Shown in pieces: positions 7,820-15,915 of a stretch of DNA of 16,051 nt (its first letter is position 1; each line of letters begins with the position of its first letter). The stretch lies in the NCBI GenBank assembly GCA_028565635.1, contig JAOXYB010025125.1, positions 1-16,051 of the forward strand, in the 5' to 3' direction. Under the pieces are notes generated by a model. That model ran no database searches, was not told the DNA's origin, and saw nothing but the letters and a program-made list of their open reading frames with translations. Position numbers and translations under genes: made by a program. The DNA comes from Phoronis ovalis. Its lineage: Eukaryota; Phoronida; Phoronidae.

Positions 7820-10800
7820 CTGCAAGGTATAAATAGAATATTTGCGTTGTGGCATTACATAGATTCTGGTTTGATACAGGTTGTAATCCCAGAATAAGAA
7901 GTTTGGTTATCTGGCACTGCTACACATTAGAAATGTCAAATGGTTAATGCATAGAGTTACAGTATTTCTCTTCTAATTTTCCTATTTTCATGAAGTCAAA
8001 CTACCTAGTAACAAAGAGAAAAGATTCTAATTATAAAATGAATTTATCTAAAAGTAGAAAATTATTTTTGATTAAGCTTGATAAACAAATGCTATATGTA
8101 AAATAACATGGAGGCTAACAAAATTTTGTTTTACCGCTACCTTTGGCCTGGAGGTGAAAATGATACGTTGTTTTGTAGAAATAGTGTAAATGTTACACAA
8201 AATCTTACCTCTCATGTGCTGAAAACACAGTGCTGTTAAATCTTGAAAGAAAGCAAAGTATACAACCCATGTCTTGGAAAGGAAATGTCACACATATAAG
8301 GCACAAAATGTAAAAAAAACATTGAAAAGAATTGCACAAGAATGAAAAGCGTGTTAATACAAGCGTTATTATTTTAATGTTAGAATATTAAATAAACACT
8401 TTTTATTTGCTGTTAACTTTTAAAAAAACTTGCAATAACATTAACAGTGTACTACATAGCCTATTAGTTTCATTCTGTCTCATGATAACTATATTACATT
8501 TATCTAACAAAAATCTATTACTAGTAATAACTCCTTTCATTTCTTAACATGCAAATACTCCAAACATTATATTTTGTTTTTTAATTCATTCCTTTTGAGA
8601 AATGACTAATAAAATGGAACAAATATTAGCTAAACAACAAAAATACAAATAAACTTTAAATAAAAAAACACATCCATGAGACAGTTGCAAGTTATCATTT
8701 ACAATTTACAATTGACCTCTGTCACTTACAGTAGGTTTCTGAGTTATGCTCTTTTCCGATACAGTAGTAAATATTGGTTTGTGACAGTTACTCAGATTTT
8801 TCTGATGTCACAAGTTAATCTGTTTGGGAATCGCTAAGGAATCACAGAATCCTGTACTTTTCTAAAGCGCGACGTAGATCATTCATGCAACGTGAAATGG
8901 TATATATACACGAGCACAGTTTAACACTAGGGAAAACTTAGTTTCCTACAGGTGTAAAAAAAAATCGTTGAATTTTATTTCTGTCTGTGCTATGAAAGAA
9001 ACATTTTTTATTTCTGTGTTTTAGGGTTGCAATAATTTTGTTTATGCCATTAGATTATCAGTTTGTAAATATAACTTCTATGCAATGAGTTTGTACCCTT
9101 TCCTTTTTGTACTCCTTCCATTTCCGCCTCAGATATAGTATTTTACAGAACGAAAATTAAAGGTATGATAAATAACTGTCCACCGCAGATCTCTGGAGTA
9201 TACTCTAACCATTCTGAATGACCGTCCGATATAATTATCTTCTTTGGAGTTTTGTAGACTGATATGCTGTGTACAACCTGTTACTATTATTGAGGCGGGA
9301 AAAGGTTCATTTATTTGTGTGGCCCCGCGATTGCAGAAGTTTATTACTTGTGATTCATGAAAAAGCAATTTTATCTCCTTTGAGCTGCGGTTGCTACGCC
9401 CCATTTTCCTCCTCAATATCCCGTCACAACATATATTTCTGACATTTTACCGCATCACAAACCAGTATTTTGTATATGCGGGAGCTAGAGCATAACTTGG
9501 AAACCTACTGTAACACCAATTGCAGCGAAGTGCAATTTTTGTATCATGGTTTATTGGACTCTGCCTTCATCATTTATTGATAAATAAAGGAAATACCGCA
9601 ATACAATAAAGTTGCGTTTCACCTCAATTACCATAACACTGTCTTATTATGTGTTCTTTTCATTGCCAGCAAATTAACTAGCAAAAAAGAAGTGAAGAAA
9701 ATGTTACATACTACTTGTTTGCAATACTCAGCACCAACAACAATCAAATTGCTGTCTGCAATGCAATAATTCGTCCATGATTTTTCATGAATTTACCAAT
9801 TAACATCCAAGTAGGAGAGACCATTATAGTGTAGGATGGGTTAACAATCTGCACTTGTACCTTTGACAAATTATGTACATGTAGTACCTTTGACAAAAAA
9901 ACAGGCTGCATTCTTAGTTATAGTAAGACCATTTTTTTAAAGTCCCTGTGTGTAACTACTGCTGTACTGTAATCCTAACCTGTTGATTTGCAATACAATT
10001 GCAGGCCCGTCAGATGGGGGGGTGGTGCATTGGGTGCGAACGCACCCCCTTTTTGAAATGGGAGGACCATATTTAATGATAACACAACCCCCTTTTGAAA
10101 TGGGAGGACCTTAATGTAATGTTAATGCACCCACCTTTTGAAACAGTGTCGCACCCCACTTTGGAGAGGAAGAATTTTTTTTTTACATTAGCACTTATTC
10201 TGGGCGTATTGTGTTTGTTTGCTTATCAATTTTTTCTGGCAGCACGGAGACGTTTCAGCGACTTTTTTCGATTACTGAACTGATAGTTTCTGAAATCGGT
10301 AATTCTAAAAACACCACAAACGCACCCCCTTTTGAAAAAGTGTCTGACGGCCCTGATTTGGCATTTAAATAGAAGATAATTATATACAATACATATAGAG
10401 CAACCAACATATTAGGAATGATTCATTGTTAGAACATCTGGTTAGTTAAAACAAATAGAAGCGAGTATTAAACAAAATGTAAAGTCTCACACATAGAAAA
10501 CACTCATAGAGGCTACTTTGCCAATAAACTTACAAAGGTACATGTCTTTTGAACTGTTCTTCAGCTTTAGTAGGAATTAAGAATCGGTCAACTTTCTTTA
10601 GTGTTCCACTCTTGTCCTTGTAGAACTCTCTGTGCTGTTGAGCTTGCTGAAATTGTCAAAATTTCTGATACTTAAATTATTGTGATAATTCACGATACTT
10701 TACAGTATAAATTATTATTCTTTATATACTGTTATTTTAAAGATGTTGTTTAACACACATTCATCTATGTTCGTTGGAGATAATAAAATTGTTGTAACTA

Positions 10801-13800
10801 ATTAAAGTTATCCCAGGGAGTTAACTTCTTATAAAGTCTATGCCCGAAAGGACACACTTTTTCACGTTTCAGTCCAGGAAATTTTATCCTTCTATCTGCT
10901 TTTCAAATTCAGGATGGTAATTTTTATCAAGTTTTAGTCCATGAAAGGATCATACATGATCGTTGTAATTTGTTTTATCATTCCAATTATCAACCTTTTC
11001 ATTTTTGACAAAGCTACTAAAACTAAAATTGACTCATTCACATTTCAATATTTAGTCAAGGAAGGAGTCTTTTTAGCCCCAATCCAGGAAAATGCAAAAT
11101 GTTTATCCTTTTTCAGATATTTCAAGTCCAGAAAAAGGTAGATCTGCAGCATCAGAACTCATATTATTATGTTATTGGTTGTTACATAAGCAAACTCTTG
11201 CTCAAAACGTGCCTTTTGGTAAGCTGGCAAATATTATACACCCCGTGATATGCATGATTACTAGCTGTCATATATGCAGTTAGTATTATTTCCCAATTAG
11301 TTGTAAAACTGATTTTATATTGTTTCATATGTTCAGGGTTTTTTTCAACTGAGAAGCCTGAGTACTGGCCCATGAGTACTAGCCTTCCTTGTAGACGAGG
11401 GTATGAACTCATCAGAGCGCACTAAATTCTAAGAATTTTGTTCCCCACAATGAACACATGTTGTGAGTTGCAATTTGAAAGAGGGACCCACTTCTTAAAT
11501 TTTCCTTACGAAAAATTTCTATAGAATTGTCCATAGAATTCTATAGAGAGCTCTATAGAATTCTATAGAAAGCTCTATAGAATTCTATAGAAAGCTCTAT
11601 AGAATTCTATAGGATTTTCTATAGAAAATTGGAACAATTTCTATAGAATTCTATAGGATTTTCTATAGAATTCTATAGAAGATTCTATAGAATGAATGTA
11701 TAGAGAATTGGACACTTTCTATAGAATATCCATAGAAGTCTATAGAGATTCTATAGAATTCTATAGAGGGTCTACAGAAGTCTATAGAGGGCCTATAGAA
11801 GTACATAGAGGATTCTATCAAGAGTGTTGGTCACTTTTTATGGAATTCTATAGAGAATTTCGGATATTTTTTCTGTAATGTATTTATGTCGGATCCATTA
11901 TTTTTTACATTGTGCTTTTTTATTAAACATTAAAATAACCATATTTGCATATATTTTAATAGCACATAAGTTTATTTAGAACAATAAAATTTCAGAAAAC
12001 CAACTTTTAGCTAAAACTTACTACATCTAGCTTTCTTTTGTCTCTTGATGTTTGATACTGACTTAGTTGAACCTGAGTCATATATGTATATTTATTCACT
12101 ACTTAAACCAAGATCTTAGTAATTAGAATAATGATTTTTAGAATTGTGAAAAATAAATACATTGATGTTAGTCAAGTACTTTAAATGTAAGAAATAGTAA
12201 CAAGATAGACAAAGAAAGTATTTAATAATTTCTTAATTAAAAAAAATCATCAGTTTGCATTGTAATAAAAAAACATATCACAAAGAATGACAATCCAACT
12301 GCAAAATAGAATTCTATAGAAAATCCTATAGAGCTCTCTATAGAATTCTATAGAAAGCTCTATAGAGCTTTCTCTATAAAATTCTATAGAATCCTCTATA
12401 GAATGTTCTGTAGGATTTTTTCTTTTTTTGTGAAATGGTTATAACATTTTGACACTGCTGATTTTGATGCTTATGAATATTTATCAATTTAATAATTATA
12501 AAGCTAAAATTTGTTAATTTACCATAACTGGGCAATTCCTAATAAAACAATTAAACTAATTAATTTATTAATTACTTAATGCACTAATTAAAAAAAAAAA
12601 TTAAATCCCAAAAGTGTTTTTCGTATAGGTACAACTGAATGTTTACTCTCAGAACTATAATATAGAATCTCTATAGAGCTCTATAGAAGCTCTATAGAAT
12701 TCTATAGAACATTTTCGTAAGGGTTTTATTTTGAAAAAGAGGCACATTTATAGATTTTGGCTTAAAATGCGGCCCCATTTCTATGGATTTCTTGGTGAAA
12801 AAGTAACTGGGTGGCACTTCTCTGTGTTCATCATTACTGAAAAGAAGAAATTCTTGAAAGTTTACCCCCTAGAGCTGTATATAAATGTTTGCCATGAATA
12901 AACTGTAGTTACTTTGGGGGAGTATATAATAGAGAAAAATGTGGAATAACATACCTTGTCAAAACCTCTCAAGTCCCTTTTCCTGTCATGATCAACATTG
13001 TAATGTCTGTAGTTAGCATCTGTCGCGGCAATAAATCGATCACGAGTGCGAGTTCTGTTACCAATTAACAGAGAAGGGTCATGCGTATAGTAGGTTGGAA
13101 ACTGTCCGCCTCTAGCATAAGGGTCAGCTGATTGATATAGGGTTTGAGAACGATAATCTTGGAAGTACTTCTTTGTGGAATGGCCATACGTTTCACCGTA
13201 GTCAAATTTTTGAGTTGGGCAGTGGCCAAGGTATCTGTAAAAAATATAAACTGTCGTGTATTGCATTATTCTGCAGATTCTATATCTATCAATCATGTAG
13301 TATATATTAAAATTTGCTGCTGCTATTTTGATGACTATGAGCAGCTGGGTTAGCAAGCCAGATCGCTTAATTTTTTTTGAATGCTTGTCATCTAAGAATT
13401 TAATATTAAATTCAAAATCGTTCAGCGTAGTTTAGCACTCGTTTCATGATGTTCATGCTACGTCTCTTGATTTTTTTTTTTGTTTATTAAATATTCACAT
13501 TTTACAAAATACTAATTTCTTTCTGGATTCCCTGAGTCACTCATTGATGACTGCGACCGTTTGGAGTATCTTTTTCATTTTCTTGTTGGAGTTTTAATTA
13601 AATCGTTCATCAATTTTTCTGGGCGAGTCGTCTTTTAAGTTATGATGATTCAAATAGTACTTTGTCTAATTCCGTAAGAAAGGCTTGCGTATTGTTTCTT
13701 TTTGTTCTTCTTTTTCCAGCACTTTTTCTCTTACACATTCTAGAATTTTACCAATTTCATTTCTTCCAGGCCAATTGTCGCGACTAACTTTCATTGTATT

Positions 13801-14563
13801 TACTTCTGATAAGCCCCAGTACTTGTCAAATACAGGGTGTACTAATATTCTCATATTAGTCCCTAGAAAAGCATGTTTGAATAGTTGTTGCATAATTATT
13901 CCCTTTTCATCATCCCATTTTTCATGTGGCGTAACTAATTTGCCTATCTTTTTAGCATCACCAGCGTCAGTGTCTTGCAGACTTTATTTTTATCGCGCAC
14001 CATCTACATCTCCACTATCTATCGCCTTTCTGTATTAATAGGCGTGTTCTACGCTTTTGAAAGAATCACCGTACACGTTAATGATGCTGGGATAAAAGTT
14101 ACTTAACATATCATTACGCTGCTACATCTCTTGATAATCTGACATGTCAGGATTGCAGACCAGTCTAGAGATGGTTTCTCGAAGCAATCTTATGACGAAA
14201 AACCTAACAGTCTAAAATCATTCATAAACACATCGCATCGTAAACTTAGCGAGATATTTTGAGACTAACTACGAGAAACTGCAATAACCAATAATAATCT
14301 GTAGATACCTGAAAACTGAACGAACCACATGTGGCACCAGTAGCTATTTATTTGATCTGCCTTTTCAAATAGAGGTACGTAGCGTAAATTTACCACTTGA
14401 AATTTCAATTTATACTTCATAGATGGAACATATGTACCGTGACAGAAGATCGGGACAGAAACAAAACCGATATCACTCGTTTTACTTACCCTGGCATCAA
14501 GGTTGGCGGAATATAGTTGGCATTATGTGTCGTTATCAATGTACCTGCAGCTCTTGAAGCCAT
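7633..14563 (-). CDS. CIMIP2C: Ciliary microtubule inner protein 2C homologue (FAM166C/C2orf70), 4 exons, 217 aa
   Basis: This is a structural protein of the axoneme: the CIMIP2 (FAM166, DUF2475) family lies inside the tubules of ciliary and flagellar doublet microtubules. The coding sequence joins 14563-14490, 13234-12955, 10646-10534 and 7819-7633, all GT-AG introns, with frame kept throughout (218 codons with stop). The N-terminus MASRAAGTLI...NANYIPPTLMPG is followed by YLGHCPT (26-32), the family 'PGYxGHxP' signature, then KKYFQDYR (46-53), RGGQFPT (66-72), TRTRDRF (86-92) and QQHREFYKDKSGT (121-133). Near the C-terminus is RDVYFESR (204-211), matching the conserved 'RDCYFEFR' end of the vertebrate protein. 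Vertebrate CIMIP2C is about 200 aa, so the length fits. The single-repeat architecture argues against CIMIP2A and CIMIP2B. Its three introns hold four transposon-derived insertions. An X-box candidate upstream suggests RFX control. Confidence 0.92.
7820..8722. other. 3' part of CIMIP2C intron 3, nothing recognised
   Basis: The sequence is AT-rich without ORFs or repeats that I can identify. It ends at the first MITE-like element. Confidence 0.5.
8726..9513. mobile_element. MITE-like element with 59-bp imperfect terminal inverted repeats
   Basis: The left arm 8726-8784 and the reverse complement of the right arm 9455-9513 have equal length and match at about 43 of 59 positions without gaps. 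Identical blocks are TTACAGTAGGTTT, AGTTATGCTCT and TGGTTTGTGA. The trinucleotide CAC directly flanks both ends (8723-8725, 9514-9516) and may be a 3-bp target duplication. The interior encodes no recognisable transposase; a 95-codon minus-strand frame (9129-9416) has no known motif. It is a non-autonomous DNA transposon by structure, superfamily not assigned. It lies in CIMIP2C intron 3. Confidence 0.65.
9514..10001. other. Intron 3 of CIMIP2C between two MITE-like elements
   Basis: The sequence is AT-rich with no gene. It contains one 14-bp direct repeat, GTACCTTTGACAAA, at 9857-9870 and 9884-9897. Confidence 0.45.
9857..9897 (+). repeat. Short direct repeat GTACCTTTGACAAA
   Basis: There are two exact 14-bp copies with a 27-bp period, probably a local slippage duplication. 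Confidence 0.6.
10002..10355. mobile_element. MITE-like element with CAGG(G/C)CCGTCAGA termini and internal ~44-bp repeats
   Basis: The left end CAGGCCCGTCAGAT (10002-10015) and the right end GTCTGACGGCCCTG (10342-10355) are inverted repeats with 12 of 14 matches. Inside, a unit GCACCCCCTTTTGAAATGGGAGGACC-like, split here by variants, recurs about every 43-44 bases near 10041, 10084 and 10126, and again at 10321 next to the right end. GGGTGCG-AA-CGCACCC (10032-10047) can form a tight hairpin. It is far more C/G-rich than its surroundings, which marks it as foreign to the intron. No coding capacity is evident. I could not see a clear target-site duplication. It lies in CIMIP2C intron 3. Confidence 0.7.
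10534..10646 (-). CDS. CIMIP2C: CIMIP2C exon 3
   Basis: It encodes residues 119-155, QAQQHREFYKDKSG through KRHVP, plus two bases of Phe156. The acceptor is AATTTCAG and the donor TT|GTAAGT, phase 2. Reading through the donor gives an immediate TAA (HVPL-stop), but vertebrate homologues continue for about 60 residues and the next exon joins in frame, so splicing is the better model. Confidence 0.88.
10647..11503. other. 5'-side flank in CIMIP2C intron 2, degenerate AGTCCAGGAAA words
   Basis: No gene is seen. Variants of AGTCCAGGAAA occur near 10870 (AGTCCAGGAAA), 10937 (AGTCCATGAAA), 11054 (AGTCAAGGAAG), 11084 (ATCCAGGAAAA) and 11127 (AGTCCAGAAAA), irregularly spaced. This may be an eroded tandem repeat or chance in AT-rich DNA. 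Confidence 0.35.
11517..11860. repeat. CTATAG palindrome array, block 1
   Basis: About twenty copies of CTATAG occur, mostly as TCTATAGAATTCTATAGA and CTATAGAAAGCTCTATAG, giving alternating 10- and 12-bp spacing near one per DNA turn. EcoRI (GAATTC) and SacI (GAGCTC) palindromes arise at the joints. The array is regular up to about 11690 and degenerate after that. A reading frame at 11696-11878 that repeats EVYR/EFYR is a by-product of the array, not a gene. Confidence 0.9.
12306..12414. repeat. CTATAG palindrome array, block 2
   Basis: About nine CTATAG or near-CTATAG units show the same AATT/AGCT joints as block 1, ending in a degenerate TTCTGTAGGAT. The block lies between the two outer arrays of the same element. 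Confidence 0.85.
12652..12710. repeat. CTATAG palindrome array, block 3
   Basis: About five CTATAG units run into the right inverted terminus (TTCTATAGAACATTTTCGTAAGG-type end, 12698-12722). In reverse complement this mirrors the start of block 1. Confidence 0.85.
12955..13234 (-). CDS. CIMIP2C: CIMIP2C exon 2
   Basis: It encodes residues 25-118, most of the DUF2475 core from YLGHCPT through LRGFDK. The acceptor is TTTTACAG and the donor AAG|GTATGT, phase 0. Tyrosine is abundant, as is usual in this family. Confidence 0.93.
13456..13471. repeat. Target-site duplication, 3' copy of the NADAR insert
   Basis: TGCTACGTCTCTTGAT on the plus strand lies directly beside the poly(T) run (the insert's poly(A) tail) and matches 14120-14135 at 15 of 16 bases. 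Confidence 0.8.
13483..13488 (-). terminator. AATAAA just before the insert's poly(A) tract
   Basis: The plus strand reads TTTATT followed by the T run (on the minus strand, AATAAA then AC-free A tract apart from one C). It is closer to the tail than a normal cleavage site, so it may be the source transcript's signal or an A-rich 3' end typical of retroposed units. Confidence 0.4.
13666..14109 (-). pseudogene. NADAR (YbiA-like, COG3236) domain pseudogene
   Basis: NADAR proteins are N-glycosidase-like enzymes; known members act on riboflavin-pathway intermediates or remove ADP-ribose from guanine. The frame runs 148 codons without frameshift: LSNFYPSIINVYGDSFKSVE (2-21), EHAY (21-24), GDVDGAR (33-39), DAKKIGKLV (51-59), W65, IIMQQLF (71-77), KYWGL (96-100) and NWPGRNEIGKIL (112-123) followed by VRE. 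These are the family landmarks in order, at about the usual domain length (roughly 150 residues). Three in-frame TAA stops (codons 25, 40, 42) break it; codon 25 replaces the Gln that normally follows EHAY. Near the stop, a one-base shift would let a plausible C-terminal extension continue, so the parent protein may have been longer. No expression is expected. Family assignment is by motif memory and fits well. Confidence 0.85.
14120..14135. repeat. Target-site duplication, 5' copy of the NADAR insert
   Basis: TGCTACATCTCTTGAT, plus strand, differs from the partner at 13456-13471 only at the seventh base. Confidence 0.8.
14136..14489. other. 5' part of CIMIP2C intron 1, nothing recognised
   Basis: There is no gene or repeat in this stretch apart from a small palindrome TGACATGTCA (14140-14149). 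Confidence 0.45.
14490..14563 (-). CDS. CIMIP2C: CIMIP2C exon 1 (coding part)
   Basis: It encodes residues 1-24 plus two bases of Gly25 (MASRAAGTLI through TLMP). The donor GG|GTAAGT is strong, phase 2. The start matches the conserved MASRxAGTL N-terminus. A TTATTGTTGCAG acceptor-like sequence 22 bases upstream of the ATG (about 14585-14596) could mean that an untranslated exon precedes this one. Confidence 0.9.
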
Positions 14564-14900
14564 TTCGGAATGTTAAAATTATACCTGCAACAATAAAAAT
14601 TTGATATTACAGGGATCTAACAATCACGATGAGCTTCTGCCGGTGTTTACAGTTTGCCAAGTCACTACTGGGAATGCTATCTTAATTCCCAGTGGAAAAA
14701 TAATTCCAAACATTTAATTTAAATATTCACCTTTAATCAAAATAATTACAATGAATAACAAGTAAAGTTTTATTTAAATCTATTTTAAATGTCACGTAAT
14801 TTAATAATTACTTGTGGAGATAGAAAATGTAAATTCGGCGTATTAATATGCCAAAGGCATGGTTACTAGGGACGACAAAGTTAACTTCCGTGAAATAGGT
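14564..14900 (-). promoter_or_regulatory. CIMIP2C: Upstream region of CIMIP2C
   Basis: This stretch is 5' of the CIMIP2C ATG (to the right on the plus strand). It contains a splice-acceptor-like TTGTTGCAG (14585-14593), an inverted repeat ACTGGGAAT/ATTCCCAGT (14667-14675, 14685-14693) and an X-box candidate at 14862-14876. No TATA box stands out. Either the first exon begins here directly or an untranslated exon lies near the X-box. Confidence 0.4.
14862..14876 (-). promoter_or_regulatory. X-box (RFX site) candidate
   Basis: On the minus strand the site reads GTCGTC-CCT-AGTAAC. This matches the RFX consensus GTNRCC-N(0-3)-RGYAAC with one mismatch in the left half and a perfect right half. 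RFX factors drive many ciliary genes through such sites, and this one is about 300 bases upstream of a ciliary gene's start codon. Confidence 0.45.
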
Positions 14901-15789
14901 GACATCTAGTGTGTTTGGCATAATACCACATACATCCCGGGCATACATCGTCATCATAGCCGCTACTCTCATCGGGGATCAGACATATATGTCCTGACCA
15001 AATGATTCACCGTCTTTCAAAACAATTTCACTATGTTTGAAAATACCAACAACCACCCAAACTTCATAAATTCACAGCATAGATCAAAATATCTATATGC
15101 CTTCAACAACTTTACATTGAATTAATCGGGCCCGGGAAAGAAATAACTTAAACTTCAGCTGCGACAGTGTTTGGTATTGAAATAGTTTAGTATTCGAAAT
15201 AAAATTATTGCAGACAAGTTGGAATGATTTTGCACTTTCTGTAGAAATTAACACTTCATTTTCTTATGAAGAAACTCAAACATCTTCTTTGTATCCCGGG
15301 CTTTGTATGTACAATTCTACCCGGCAATCCTATAATTATATCACTATCTATTATCCGCATTATGTATACAGTAGAGTATCTACGCTTCACATCGCTCTCA
15401 TCCGCAACATAGTTCCTTCGGTTACTCAACGCATAAAACAACGCAGAACACTAATAATTCCCGCGGGCGGTTATGAGCACGCCCTAGCATTCTATGCAAT
15501 ATTACTACACAGTCCCGCCAACGAGTAATTTTACAGTCTCTCACGAGGGGTTGATTCATTAAATTATGGGACACATGGGGTTATGTATTAGGAGTCACGA
15601 TTTATTTTAAACAAAATAATGAGTGGATAAATAAATATATAGTTCTTTTCTTTCTGTCGATACAAAAATAAATAGTAAGTAAAACTTGCAACTTTGCGTT
15701 TTATTTGCACTCGGGGATTTAATATTTCAGTTATTGTTCTTTAAGCCGGTCACCCCCTCTAAAAATGGGTCGGTAAAGTTATAAAATTT
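14901..15789. other. Unassigned region right of CIMIP2C
   Basis: I see no gene that I can support. About 15270-15530 is less AT-rich than its surroundings and stays open for 106 codons on the plus strand (15208-15528) and 60 on the minus strand, but neither translation shows a known motif or biased composition. The segment could be a transposon remnant, a regulatory region or a lineage-specific exon. Confidence 0.35.
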
Positions 15790-15915
15790 CCCGCTTGATC
15801 GAACCGATGTTTTTGCATTCGTTCTGATTTGAGCATAGGATTATACAGAAAAGACAGAGAAATATCCATCGTTAATTGTATTTCGGCTGTAAAGTGGAGA
15901 AGTACTTCTAGTAAG
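15790..15915 (+). other. Possible 5' non-coding exon of a gene that continues to the right
   Basis: A near-consensus splice donor AAG|GTAAGT lies at 15913-15921 on the plus strand. Upstream frames are short and closed, so if real this is an untranslated leader. A TATAAAA-like sequence (15780-15786) lies about 130 bases before the donor. The gene would be divergent from CIMIP2C. A single donor is weak evidence. Confidence 0.25.

Larger units (their letters stand above)
11504..12722. mobile_element. Non-autonomous DNA-transposon-like element with CCTTACGAAAA inverted ends and CTATAG arrays
   Basis: The left end 11504-11528 and the reverse complement of 12698-12722 match at 23 of 25 positions. 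Both begin CCTTACGAAAA and run into TTCTATAGAATT. Inside are three blocks of the palindrome CTATAG spaced 10-12 bp apart (11517-11860, 12306-12414, 12652-12710), separated by AT-rich unique sequence. There is no transposase. TTTT lies next to both ends within one base, but a clear target-site duplication is not visible. Similarity may extend outward past CCTTACG, so the true ends could lie further out. It lies in CIMIP2C intron 2. Confidence 0.65.
13472..14119 (-). mobile_element. Retroposed (processed) insert carrying a NADAR pseudogene
   Basis: A roughly 650-bp insert, read on the minus strand, starts just after one copy of a 16-bp duplication (14120-14135) and ends in an A tract (plus-strand T run 13471-13481) beside the other copy (13456-13471). 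AATAAA (minus strand, 13488-13483) precedes the tail by only a base or two. Intronless content, a poly(A) end and a long target-site duplication are the marks of LINE-mediated retroposition. The insert sits in CIMIP2C intron 1, in the same orientation as that gene. Confidence 0.8.

Noticed and set aside
9129-9416. 95-codon minus-strand frame inside the 8726-9513 element
   Set aside because: It has no transposase or other motif and lies within a non-autonomous element; coding status cannot be supported.
10095-10283. 62-codon plus-strand frame inside the 10002-10355 element
   Set aside because: It is made largely of the element's own repeat units and shows no family motif.
10534-10536. Stop codon TAA reached by reading through the exon 3 donor of CIMIP2C (a 156-residue protein)
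   Set aside because: The GTAAGT donor is strong, the downstream exon joins in frame, and it encodes the conserved YFESR C-terminus.
11696-11878. 60-codon frame with repeating EVYR/EFYR
   Set aside because: The repeated peptide is a direct product of the CTATAG array; no start context or independent support.
11504-12722. CRISPR-like array, because short repeats recur at regular spacing
   Set aside because: The repeat is a 6-bp palindrome with 4-6-base joints, not 25-40-bp repeats with unique spacers, and the setting is a eukaryotic intron.
13685-14038. 117-codon plus-strand frame
   Set aside because: It is antisense to the NADAR pseudogene, whose minus-strand translation shows all family landmarks.
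14667-14693. Paired inverted TGGGAA/TTCCCA as a Notch-type Su(H) paired site
   Set aside because: The flanking bases do not fit the YGTGRGAA consensus and the spacing (11 bp) is shorter than the usual 15-17.
15760-15840. Possible tRNA from the B-box-like GGTTCGATCAAGC on the minus strand
   Set aside because: No A-box, acceptor pairing or anticodon arm could be found at the right distances.
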